64,000 nt of DNA from Paracoccaceae bacterium (GTDB lineage: Bacteria > Pseudomonadota > Alphaproteobacteria > Rhodobacterales > Rhodobacteraceae). Of the stretch, positions 1 through 6,380 are shown in pieces. Where the stretch lies: positions 1 to 64,000 of the forward strand of contig JAOHEK010000012.1 of NCBI GenBank assembly GCA_028097405.1, given 5' to 3'. Made by a program: the position numbers and the translations under genes. Position 1 is the first letter of the stretch. Every line of letters begins with the position of its first letter. Under the pieces are notes generated by a model. It did not search any database and was not told where the DNA came from. It saw only the letters and a program-made list of their open reading frames with translations.

Positions 1-743
1 TTTTGATCATGCTTGATGAAGCCGACACTGCGCCCGTTGAAGCCAACCTTGGAGAATTCGTAAAGATTGCTACGGAAAGGTTAGCAAAGCGTGGTGTTCT
101 GAAGGTTATGTTTTGTTTGGCGGGTCAATCGGCACTAATGACCAGACTTAGGCAAAGCCATGAATCATCGGTCCGAATTTTCCAGGTTTTAGAAATGGGA
201 CCGCTGCGGACCAAGGAGCGGATTGAAGTAGTCGAGCGTGGTTTGTCTCTTGCAAATGAAAGGAATGAACAAGCCACAACTATTGATGTCGAGGCTACGA
301 ATTTGCTTGCCAGCCTTTCCGAGGGCTACCCGCATTTCTTGCAGCAATTTGCTCACTCAGCATTCAATGCGGATACGGATGATAGGATTTCTCAAGAGGA
401 TGTTTCACTTGGAACTGTTTCTGAGAATGGTGCCATCGCACAGCTTGGCCAGAAGTATTTTAGCGAGATGTACTTTTCAAAGATTTGGTCGGACGATTAT
501 CGTCGCGTACTTGATTTTATGGCCCAACATGGTGATGACTGGGTTACTAGAAAAGACATTATCGCAGGCTGCAAGGTTTCGGATTCCAATGTTACCAATG
601 CGTTGGCCGCGTTGAAAAAACGCGAAATTATCTTGGCTGACGAGGCAAGAAAAGGCTTCTACAGGCTGCCAACTCGCTCCTTCGCAACTTGGATAACTGT
701 TAGAAATGAAGCTCAGGAAGAAAATATGACAGGTAGTGCTTAG
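1..743 (+). CDS. AAA-family ATPase, C-terminal portion (5' end outside window)
   Basis: The reading frame is open from the window edge, so the N-terminus and Walker A lie to the left. The first visible residues read LIMLDEAD, a classic Walker B with the catalytic Asp-Glu pair. They are followed by a sensor-type segment (VMFCLAGQSAL), a helical lid region, and a C-terminal winged-helix-like segment of about 80 residues (VTRKDIIAG to the stop). This layout resembles ORC/Cdc6-like or STAND-type single ATPases common in integrated elements. The partner and substrate cannot be read from the sequence. It could belong to the replication or maintenance machinery of the island, or to a defence module. 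The AAA assignment is firm; the role is not. Confidence 0.75.
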   Translation, partial: LIMLDEADTAPVEANLGEFVKIATERLAKRGVLKVMFCLAGQSALMTRLRQSHESSVRIFQVLEMGPLRTKERIEVVERGLSLANERNEQATTIDVEATNLLASLSEGYPHFLQQFAHSAFNADTDDRISQEDVSLGTVSENGAIAQLGQKYFSEMYFSKIWSDDYRRVLDFMAQHGDDWVTRKDIIAGCKVSDSNVTNALAALKKREIILADEARKGFYRLPTRSFATWITVRNEAQEENMTGSA

Positions 744-830
744 TGTCAGGCTCATCACGGCATATTTCTTGAAATACGTGTCACATCAGCGCTCGAAGTT
801 GTCATCTTGGCTTTTTCTTCCATTTAGGGG

Positions 831-930
831 CCACTAACTTCCACTACCCTCCACTAGGCTCCACTACCCTCCACTACCCTCCATTAGGCTCCACTACCCT
901 CCACTAGGCCCCACTACCCTCCATTAGGTT
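831..930. repeat. 10-bp tandem repeat array, ten units
   Basis: Ten consecutive 10-bp units run without interruption downstream of the ATPase gene. Five are exactly CCACTACCCT; four are the related CCACTAGGCT, CCATTAGGCT, CCACTAGGCC and CCATTAGGTT; the first is CCACTAACTT. The two types mostly alternate, so a 20-bp higher-order period is also visible. A 10-bp period is not a multiple of three, so the array is not coding, but it does match roughly one helical turn, which would put every unit on the same DNA face. Flanking partial units (821-830 and 931-940) look degenerate. There are no spacers, so it is not CRISPR. It could be iteron-like protein-binding DNA or replication slippage. Confidence 0.95.
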
Positions 931-1015
931 CAACTTCCTTAAAACCCTATATGTATGGTGCGTTCTACATGGCGTGCCAACATTTGGACTCTTACAGCAA
1001 TGTGCATAGGATCAA

Positions 1016-1343
1016 TTAGAGATTTTTCGCCACCACCAAACTAGGCTCCTCTGGAAAGCTCCAAATATCAAACCACTTGAAACCGGTGCTATCCAGTTCT
1101 TCTTATCCCCAAACCTTAGCAGATGTCCGTTTTGCTGGTACCATATCAATGCCGCCCTGAATGCCTTGAGGTCGATCAACCACCAGCTATCGAGCTCGGC
1201 CCCTGACTCATCTGCATGGCCGTAGAACATCCAGTCGCCATGACCATTCACTATCTTGAAAACTCTGTCGGCAGGCCTAAGACCCTAAATTCGCATGCAG
1301 CTGTCTGCTCGGTGACAAGTTCAGGGCGATTGTTGCCATGCAG
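1016..1343 (-). pseudogene. Decayed gene readable in three frames
   Basis: On the minus strand a continuous protein-like sequence can be followed only by changing frame twice. From about 1343 one frame gives RPELVTEQTAACEFRVLGL. A second frame, open from about 1284, continues with RVFKIVNGHGDWMFYGHADE and WWLIDLKAFRAAL. Near 1100 a third frame picks up with TGFKWFDIWSFPEEPSLVV and ends at a TAA at 1018. The middle frame taken alone runs on into an implausible Trp-rich tail. This is a recently frameshifted gene of unknown family; the aromatic-rich Gly-His-Gly-Asp-Trp and Trp-Trp-Leu-Ile-Asp-Leu motifs should make homologs easy to find. Confidence 0.65.
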
Positions 1344-1663
1344 CTATTTAAACCGACCCTTATCCCCCCTTATTGTCGTTAAAGCGTAGACGAAATGTCA
1401 CGAGAGTGTGAAATTATAATCCACACTAATGCCACATTAGAAAAATATATACAAAGCATGGCAAGTCACTAGTGTTCTTTTTCTTTGTTCATTGCCATGT
1501 GTGAGTGTGTGAGTACTGGGCGCTAAAAGCGCCCACTAGTATGCAACCGAGGCCGCCTATAATTGGCAGCCTCGGAAGCAATTGGTGTGTGAGTAAGTGT
1601 GTGTGTGAGTTTAGTGAAGAGTAAGTAACTCAACTTAAGCATGCACTGATTTCGGCGGCACAA
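1344..1663. repeat. Non-coding stretch with TGTGAGT repeats, two perfect hairpins and an inverted repeat
   Basis: No gene is visible here. An 8-bp inverted repeat (CATGGCAA at 1457-1464, TTGCCATG at 1492-1499) is followed by four copies of TGTGAGT starting at 1500, 1508, 1588 and 1604. Between the two repeat pairs lie two hairpins. One is GGGCGCT-aaa-AGCGCCC (1518-1534, 7 bp). The other pairs CCGAGGC and GCC with GGC and GCCTCGG around a TATAATT loop (1547-1575, ten pairs and one mismatch). Neither hairpin has a run of T behind it, so ordinary terminators are not indicated. A structured RNA, a replication or transfer site, or a protein-binding region are the alternatives. Confidence 0.6.
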
Positions 1664-1967
1664 TCAAGGCGCTAGTATGGCGGGGTGTGCAGATTGTGTG
1701 CAGCTGTCTGCCGAATAGAGCGCGTTGCGCAAATAAGCCAAGGTTTGGCAGTAGGTTTCAATTGTCGTTTTGATCCCCTGACTAATGTCGGCTCTGCGGA
1801 CATAGCGGGCATCCAAAAATATCGATTTGAGTCTATCAAACTCGCGAATGCTGCGTGACAAGGGTCAAAGAACTCCACCTCTTTGCCGTGTGTGAGAGCT
1901 TCTAGCTCAAAATGTGTTCCGAGAAGAACTGACTCTGCTCAATTTCGCCTTCCGCCATCGCCATCAT
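1664..1967 (-). pseudogene. Decayed gene of unknown family, multiply frameshifted
   Basis: Three successive minus-strand frames each carry a protein-like piece. One is AMAEGEIEQSQFFSEHI starting near 1967. The next is FELEALTHGKEVEFFDPCHA, ending about 1845. The last is REFDRLKSIFLDARYVRRAD, running to a stop at 1664. Joined, they would give a protein of about 100 residues; separately each is short and broken. It lies directly behind the IS3 OrfA relic on the same strand, so the insertion or its deletion may have caused the damage. No family is recognised and no function is proposed. Confidence 0.45.
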
Positions 1968-1981
1968 CAGTTCGTTAGACG

Positions 1982-2098
1982 TTAGACACGCCGACCTTGA
2001 CGTTCCACCTCCGCAATCGTCATGCCTTGCCCTCGCCGAGCCTCAACCTGCCGAAGTTTCGATACTATCCCTTCCGGCTTTTCTGGTTTCCCAGCCAT
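1982..2098 (-). pseudogene. IS3-family transposase OrfA, N-terminal relic
   Basis: A 38-residue frame starts at ATG 2098 behind a GGAGGA Shine-Dalgarno and reads IVSKLRQVEARRGQGMTIAE before a premature stop. The pattern IVxKLRQVExxxGQGMxIAE is the start of OrfA of IS3-family (IS407-type) elements, an HTH protein that normally continues for about 90 residues. Everything after the first helices is missing. The untranslated segment ahead of it (up to about 2146, GTTGGTGGAACA on the plus strand) is probably the outer end of the insertion sequence. The element is inactive. Confidence 0.75.
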
Positions 2099-2157
2099 CA
2101 CTGATCCTCCAGATTGCAGGGCAATTTTATCTCAGTTGGTGGAACACTTTAAGGGAG

Positions 2158-2571
2158 CTATTCCACCGCAGGCCTGCTGTTCAACAAATCCGAAAATTCT
2201 GTTGTTGTCTTCTTTGTTCTTGGATCAACAAGGTGAAGTCGCTCCAAATAATCGCTCATTCTCATAAATTCTTTCCGCAGCGCGGACACCTTTACCATGT
2301 AGTACAATGCCAACGCGCTGTTCGGTCGCTCCCTTAGGTCATGCTCGCATTTCTCCACCAGCTTACTTATATTATCTTGTTCAAATAGTGCTTCGTAAAG
2401 TTCCTTCTTCTTATCCGCGCTAATCTTTCGAATTGCTTTCTTTGCGCCAAATAGGAACGTAAGCAATTTTACCGCCGATACCAAAATCAATATTGAGCAA
2501 GTCAATACCAAAAAAAAGTATATGTCTTTCAGTACCTCTATTTCTGTCAATTCAACCTCCCGATGATGCAT
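2158..2571 (-). CDS. Membrane-anchored protein with TPR-like C-terminal half, unknown function
   Basis: A 137-residue protein with one strong N-terminal transmembrane helix (about residues 18-41, FFLVLTCSILILVSAVKLLT) is followed by a charged, helical cytosol-type domain (ALALYYMVKVSALRKEF, YLERLHLVDP) that looks like tetratricopeptide helices. ATG 2571 lies inside the end of the upstream gene. A better-supported start may be TTG 2550, five bases behind GGGAGG and just past the upstream stop. The A+T-rich composition differs from the core genome. Translation appears coupled to the membrane protein upstream, so the two probably work together. No known family is recognised. Confidence 0.7.
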   Translation of the reverse strand: MHHREVELTEIEVLKDIYFFLVLTCSILILVSAVKLLTFLFGAKKAIRKISADKKKELYEALFEQDNISKLVEKCEHDLRERPNSALALYYMVKVSALRKEFMRMSDYLERLHLVDPRTKKTTTEFSDLLNSRPAVE

Positions 2572-3199
2572 AATACCGATAGTATAAGTCTATGTTATAA
2601 AACAATATGATAGTCAACATTATGAAGGTTGTCGCAATCAATCTGTTTAGTAATCCTAATAAACTTCTGATTAGTGGACCAATGAAAATAGAGTAATCTT
2701 CCACGAACGTTTGCGTGATGATTGGATTGAAGACATCTCTGGTCGCCTTTATCCTTTCAAAAAGACGCATTTTTTCAAATTTTGCTTTATACTCGTCAAA
2801 ATTCAATCCACGCTTCTCTGCAGATGCCTCTGTTGTGATTTGGAGTTCTAAGTTGATCTGACGGTTTGATCTCATGAATAGGAGCTTACCGACCAAGTTA
2901 CTAAGTGAAAGAGTCAACAATAGGTCTATAAAAATTATTGGTATACCAATATTAAGGATGTCCAATATCCAGTGCACTACGCTACGATATTGACTAATGA
3001 CCTTAGAAACCAGTTCAGCGAATGAATGAATATACGGAATGAAGTAATCAAGAAAAGCTAGTGCAAGTGTTAGCAGGTCGCGTATGAAAAGCGTATCTTG
3101 GATCAAACTGGATAGCCCTAATAGGCCCAATCCGTTCCGTAGCCAAGATAATGGCTTTCGTAGGTTGGAAAAGAAAGTTGACACTTGGCGGGGCCCCAT
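2552..3199 (-). CDS. Polytopic membrane protein, unknown function, 5' end reshaped by an IS3 end
   Basis: A 215-residue protein has hydrophobic segments around residues 35-60, 75-105 and near the C-terminus (LIATTFIMLTIILFY), with a charged central loop (AEKRGLNFDEYKAKFEKMRL). The only ATG near the 5' end, at 3199, begins in GCCGATGGGGCCCCGCC, which has the look of the right end of an IS3 element whose OrfB relic ends 20 bp away. The true N-terminus may therefore have been replaced. It overlaps the following TPR-like gene and is equally A+T-rich. It may be a small membrane effector or transporter-like partner; no family is recognised. Confidence 0.65.
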   Translation of the reverse strand: MGPRQVSTFFSNLRKPLSWLRNGLGLLGLSSLIQDTLFIRDLLTLALAFLDYFIPYIHSFAELVSKVISQYRSVVHWILDILNIGIPIIFIDLLLTLSLSNLVGKLLFMRSNRQINLELQITTEASAEKRGLNFDEYKAKFEKMRLFERIKATRDVFNPIITQTFVEDYSIFIGPLIRSLLGLLNRLIATTFIMLTIILFYNIDLYYRYYASSGG

Positions 3200-3219
3200 C
3201 GGCAGGTTTAGTATGATTG

Positions 3220-3366
3220 TTAGTTCATTGTTGGGTTTTGGTCCATGCGAACGATGGTTTCAGATGCAGGCGGACGGCATCCCAGGGTGCGGCGGCCTGA
3301 CCTTTTTGTAGTGGGTGCGCCATTGCTCAATCATGATTTGGGCTTCCCGCAATAGAAGCCATTCGC
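3220..3366 (-). pseudogene. IS3-family transposase OrfB, C-terminal relic with frameshift
   Basis: The minus strand encodes LLLREAQIMIEQWRTHYKKV, the conserved C-terminal part of the OrfB integrase-core transposase (REAxxxIExWRxHYxxxRPHxxL). After ...VRP one extra base shifts the frame. The continuation in the new frame, GCRPPASETIVRMDQNP, and the stop at 3220 are the usual C-terminus. The catalytic DDE core is gone. With the OrfA relic at 1982-2098 on the same strand but on the far side of the membrane-gene pair, these are the facing ends of two elements rather than two halves of one. Confidence 0.75.
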
Positions 3367-3438
3367 CGCATTGCAGAATGCCGGCAAAATGGGCTCATAG
3401 CGGTCATCTGATGGTTTCGGTCTGGTTTTTCTAGCCAA
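3331..3438 (-). pseudogene. Truncated phage-type protein (possible terminase small-subunit start) fused to IS3 debris
   Basis: A TTG start at 3438 sits behind a good AGGAGG and gives ARKTRPKPSDDRYEPILPAF, then runs into IS3 OrfB sequence in another frame and stops at 3331. The basic start followed by 'DRYEPILPAFCNAAxxG' resembles the first helix of small HTH/terminase-small-type phage proteins, which sit near the packaging genes found just upstream here. Only about 35 residues remain, so the identification is tentative. Confidence 0.35.
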
Positions 3439-3534
3439 GGAAAGCCTCCTAGGTCTGCTGCGCCGGACGAAGTTGTCGTTGATCAATATCTTGAAGACGT
3501 CATGTCAGTAGAAAAATTAAGAGTGTTTCCCAGA

Positions 3535-3926
3535 CTAAGCAAACATAAAGCTACCAAAGAACAACGCCTCAAGAATATCCAGCGTGTGAATGACACCTCG
3601 ACCGGCCTGTGTGTTTGAAAGGCGCTGTGCGGTTCGTGTGAAGCCCTCACCGGCCCCTGTTAGGGTTGCACCGCCCGCAAGGCCTATGACGCCACCCTGA
3701 ACGGCCCCAGACGCCGGGGTTATACTGTCTTCGCCTTCAGCAAACCCATGGACTGCACCAGCGGTGCCACCGGCTGCGCCACCACGCACGATGCGGCTGA
3801 TGGCGCTGCGACCACTATTGAAAAATTGCTTGCACCTTTGCCGGGGCCGAGAAGCGCACCACTAATTTCGGAGGCTATCGCGACACCCGGATGTTGTCCC
3901 ATAGCGGCTTGTTGTTCGGGTGTCAT
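3535..3926 (-). pseudogene. Glycine-rich phage-type protein split by a frameshift
   Basis: Translation from ATG 3926 (MTPEQQAAMGQHPGVAIASE, then LLGPGKGASN) passes into nonsense at a T-rich run near 3825. One frame over, the sequence continues seamlessly as FNSGRSAISRIVRGGAAGG and IGLAGGATLTGAGEGFT. A single-base loss in AATTTTTCAAT explains the split. The rest is a Gly/Ala-rich, glycine-zipper-like stretch, as in large virion-associated or DNA-ejection proteins, cut short at about 3575. The start overlaps the stop of the HGGxW-like gene by ATGA, so it belonged to the packaging-type operon. Confidence 0.55.
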
Positions 3927-4189
3927 AGTTTTGCCTCTGAAAAATTGTTGATGAGTTCGAGAAGTGCGGCTGTTTCCTTACGGGCTTGTGCCTCCGCCTG
4001 TGATCGACGCCCATGCTTCCAACGTGGATGCGTCGGCCCTGCTTTGTGACCGCCGCCAGCGCCGTGCATTCGGCAAACTCGCCATCCGGGCACGACCGGT
4101 GACTTGCACTGATCGCCAGTCCGCTTTGAAGTGGCGTGGCAACGTTGGCGACCTCGGTTTGTCAACATGGGGTTTTCGCCGGTTTTCAT
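3923..4189 (-). CDS. Small phage protein with HGGxW-like / Cys-rich motif
   Basis: An 88-residue basic protein reads CHATSKRTGDQCKSPVVPGW, then VCRMHGAGGGHKAGPTHPRW and KHGRRSQAEAQARKE. The spacing Cys-x8-Cys-x10-Cys-x2-His and the 'RMHGxGG...G..N/HPRxKHGRxS' signature match a family of small proteins frequently found beside terminase genes in prophages of alphaproteobacteria. The Cys/His set suggests metal binding. It overlaps the genes before and after by ATGA, which indicates coupled translation. The function is unknown. Confidence 0.65.
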   Translation of the reverse strand: MKTGENPMLTNRGRQRCHATSKRTGDQCKSPVVPGWRVCRMHGAGGGHKAGPTHPRWKHGRRSQAEAQARKETAALLELINNFSEAKL

Positions 4190-4767
4190 GCCACCCCCCC
4201 TTTGCTGACATTGCCGACGATTGCCTGCCCGCCATCCTCAACGTTCACGTGCTGGACGGTAACGGTCTGTTTGCCGCCATGTCGGTGTTTCCGCAGGGTT
4301 TCCATCTGAGCAGTGTAGGTTCGGGCGAGGCGATTGTAGCAGTTGCTGTAAGCTTCTTGCTGGCTTTGGAAATCGCATTTAGTCATTGCACGAGCTGTAC
4401 GGACCATCGCGACATGAGTGGTTGCAAGTTGAACCGATAGCATTCGTTCGACCGCGTCTTTCGGTTCCAAGTCATTGACGATGGACAACATGAAATGGCG
4501 CTGATCGCCCAGAACTTGACCATCGGCCAGTTCGGCGGCACTCAGAGCGCTAATGCAATGATAGGCGAGTGAGCTGGCTTGCAACTCGTCATCGCACCCA
4601 AAAATAACAGACAAACTCTTTTCTCTTTCCACCTTCAGGCTCAAACCGTCTGCCGAATTACCAGTGAAGCTCGCACCAATGCTCTTGCGCTGAGGTGTAT
4701 GAGGCTGGCCAGTTGGCACCTTTTTTCCCGCCTTGATTTCTATCTCATTCGATTTCTTATCAGTCAT
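4186..4767 (-). CDS. Prophage-associated hypothetical protein
   Basis: A 193-residue protein has a charged, low-complexity N-terminus, a helical centre (MLSIVNDLEPKDAVERMLSV, VAMVRTARAMTKCD) and a C-terminus of the form QTVTVQHVNVEDGGQAIVGN. The ending 'Q.VTV.HV.V..GGQAIVG' recurs in proteins encoded next to packaging genes of alphaproteobacterial prophages. No catalytic motif is visible. It is the first gene of the ATGA-coupled set 4767 to 3535. I do not recognise a function. Confidence 0.65.
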   Translation of the reverse strand: MTDKKSNEIEIKAGKKVPTGQPHTPQRKSIGASFTGNSADGLSLKVEREKSLSVIFGCDDELQASSLAYHCISALSAAELADGQVLGDQRHFMLSIVNDLEPKDAVERMLSVQLATTHVAMVRTARAMTKCDFQSQQEAYSNCYNRLARTYTAQMETLRKHRHGGKQTVTVQHVNVEDGGQAIVGNVSKGGVA

Positions 4768-4822
4768 GCGGGCATTCCCCCGTTAAACGCATCTTCACCA
4801 AGACCAGTGTAGAAGTCCGGCT

Positions 4823-5005
4823 ATGAAGAAGCTGTGGAAAGTGAAGATCCTTGAAGGGGACGGTCGAACCCGCGAAGGCTGGATTGCTGCCGGTGGATTG
4901 TTAGAGGCCACGAAGATGGCAATGGCAGAGAACGCCGAGATTTATGATGACCCCGAAGTCTGGGAAGCCGGTTGTGCGAACCAAGTGTTTTGGAAGGTGC
5001 AGTGA
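4823..5005 (+). CDS. Small hypothetical protein on the opposite strand
   Basis: A 60-residue frame (MKKLWKVKILEGDGRTREGW, then EATKMAMAENAEIYDDPEVW) is the only plus-strand gene inside the minus-strand phage block. It converges with the next gene, whose stop is 6 bp away. The composition is protein-like: an amphipathic beta start and an acidic helix. The Shine-Dalgarno is weak. It may be a small regulator or anti-factor of the element; no family is recognised. Confidence 0.5.
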   Translation: MKKLWKVKILEGDGRTREGWIAAGGLLEATKMAMAENAEIYDDPEVWEAGCANQVFWKVQ

Positions 5006-5011
5006 AAGTCA

Positions 5012-5725
5012 TCACCTGCCTCCCATCGCCAAGGCGCTACGCTTGGTCGCTTCCAACGGTAGGACTTGGGCACTGCCTTTTGGGTCTGCCTCACTTCTAA
5101 GCGCTTCCGACGCTCGGGCTTGGGATAACGCTGGTATGTCTTCCGGAATTTCCGGGTCGCCTAGAGTTTTCCTTTCAGCATTTTCCTTTTTAATTTCGTT
5201 TGTACTTATACCCGATGGGTTTCCGTAGGGTTTGGAAGGGGTATCCAAGGTGTCTGGATGATCAGAAAGATAGCTGTAAATATCGAACAAGACGTCATGC
5301 GGTTCGCCTGACTTGTTTCGCCATGCTGCTAAATCTATCGCGCCTTTATGCTTTTGAAGCTCGTGCAAAAGGGAGGCCTTTGCTTCGCAATCGGGCATTG
5401 CCAGAACTTCTTTGAATGCGCCGATAGCGTGCTTGTACGATTTGACCGAATTAAAGGAGAGATACTTTTGAATCATCACGTATGGCCTGATCCAAGAGAT
5501 CAACCCGGCATCCGCCAATTCTGTGAAAATCGCTGAAGCCCTTTCGAGGGTAGTGACAAAGTCCACCTCCTCCAGAAGGTGAGCAGGTCCAATGCGCAGT
5601 ACACCAGCGCATGTTTTTGCGCTGGTGTGAAGCCAAATATAAGCCAAGCGCGCGTCCAGCGATGCAAGTGAGGCAAACCGTTCACTCTGCCATACTGTTG
5701 TGCTTATGAGACCGAAGTTACGCAT
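5012..5725 (-). CDS. Phage replication-type hypothetical protein
   Basis: A 237-residue protein begins MRNFGLISTTVWQSERFASL, followed by DARLAYIWLHTSAKTCAGVL and a winged-helix-like segment ending ISWIRPYVMIQKYL. Its acidic, Pro-rich tail is probably disordered. This organisation (the 'shift/size/domain, small HTH, then tail' plan) is typical of replication-initiator or DnaT-like proteins of temperate phages. That is an analogy, not a motif match. It starts on the last base of the PC4-like gene's stop, so the two are co-translated. Confidence 0.6.
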   Translation of the reverse strand: MRNFGLISTTVWQSERFASLASLDARLAYIWLHTSAKTCAGVLRIGPAHLLEEVDFVTTLERASAIFTELADAGLISWIRPYVMIQKYLSFNSVKSYKHAIGAFKEVLAMPDCEAKASLLHELQKHKGAIDLAAWRNKSGEPHDVLFDIYSYLSDHPDTLDTPSKPYGNPSGISTNEIKKENAERKTLGDPEIPEDIPALSQARASEALRSEADPKGSAQVLPLEATKRSALAMGGR

Positions 5726-5934
5726 TACGCAGCCCTCCTTTGATCAATAAAGCCGTGCAGCAAATCCAGAACTTCAGGCAACACCTCCGCCTTGAATGCG
5801 ATGCCTCGCTTGCAGGGGCGATACTCGTCTGTCCTGTCGTCGTACCATGCGCGGAAGTTAATCAGGCCGTGGCCGCAATAGTCCTGTCGCTCGACGCGCA
5901 GTTCTTCGCGGGCGTTTTTTTGGACGGCGATCAT
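5725..5934 (-). CDS. PC4/p15-type ssDNA-binding protein
   Basis: A 69-residue protein has the pattern of the transcriptional coactivator p15 (PC4) fold: RVERQDYCGHGLINFRAWY, then EYRPCKRGIAFKAEVLPEVL ('G...D.R.WY......RP.K.GI......LPE'). Bacterial PC4-like proteins are small dimers that bind single-stranded DNA and are often encoded by phages and islands. It is translationally coupled at both ends (4-bp overlap with the gene upstream, 1-bp with the one downstream), which fits a role with the replication-type protein that follows. Confidence 0.75.
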   Translation of the reverse strand: MIAVQKNAREELRVERQDYCGHGLINFRAWYDDRTDEYRPCKRGIAFKAEVLPEVLDLLHGFIDQRRAA

Positions 5935-6281
5935 GCGGCCACCTGTTCATCAGAAGCCCGGTAGACGCGTGATTTAATGAAATATACGCCATAATCACCA
6001 GAGCCGGTGCTCTTGTCACCGGGGTAAAATTTGGTCTCGACATCAAGACCAATCTCGCGCTTCAGAATGTGTACGATGTCACTGATGCGAACGGGGCTGG
6101 CACAGTAAACCGGACCTTGAAGGAGAAGGTCCATAATTTGGCGTTTACGCTTCTGCAACGTCACAGCGCTTGGTTTCTTGTCAACATTTCCGATGACATA
6201 AGACGCTGGAGCGCGTTCTGGCGGCAAGTCTGCAACGCGGTGAATGCGCTGACAATTGAATGGCGGAATGTCTTTATTCAT
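5931..6281 (-). CDS. Phage/island hypothetical protein
   Basis: The frame is open further upstream, but ATG 6281 follows AAGGAAAG at a normal distance, and the upstream residues are low-quality, so the 116-residue form starting MNKDIPPFNCQRIHRVADLP is preferred. A helical segment, RKRQIMDLLLQGPVYCASPV followed by ISDIVHILKREIGLDVETKF, looks like a winged-helix DNA-binding domain. It ends in ATGA overlap with the PC4-like gene. Regulator or replication accessory are both possible. Confidence 0.6.
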   Translation of the reverse strand: MNKDIPPFNCQRIHRVADLPPERAPASYVIGNVDKKPSAVTLQKRKRQIMDLLLQGPVYCASPVRISDIVHILKREIGLDVETKFYPGDKSTGSGDYGVYFIKSRVYRASDEQVAA

Positions 6282-6346
6282 TTGGTCTTTCCTTATTGAT
6301 GGAAAGCCCCGGAACAGATACGCTCTAGCTGCAACGCGTAGATCAG

Positions 6347-6380
6347 CCCCAGTCCGGGACTTTCCGGCTGGGGTTTTCTT
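6347..6380 (+). terminator. Strong intrinsic terminator in plus orientation, antisense to the island genes
   Basis: CCCCAG-T-CCGG (6347-6357) pairs perfectly with CCGG-CTGGGG (6364-6373), ten base pairs with one bulged T and a six-base loop, followed by TTTTCTT. The T-run makes it a plus-strand terminator. On the minus strand the same hairpin falls right after the AlpA-like stop codon but lacks a T-run. No plus-strand gene precedes it. Confidence 0.65.

Noticed and set aside
831-930. CRISPR array
   Set aside because: Units are contiguous 10-mers without spacers, and no cas gene is nearby.
1012-1251. Intact 79-codon gene on the minus strand
   Set aside because: The C-terminal 25 residues in that frame are implausible, while the neighbouring frame continues the protein; a frameshifted gene explains it better.
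2022-2267. Plus-strand gene of 81 codons
   Set aside because: Overlaps the IS3 OrfA relic and the TPR-like gene on the other strand, both with recognisable protein sequence.
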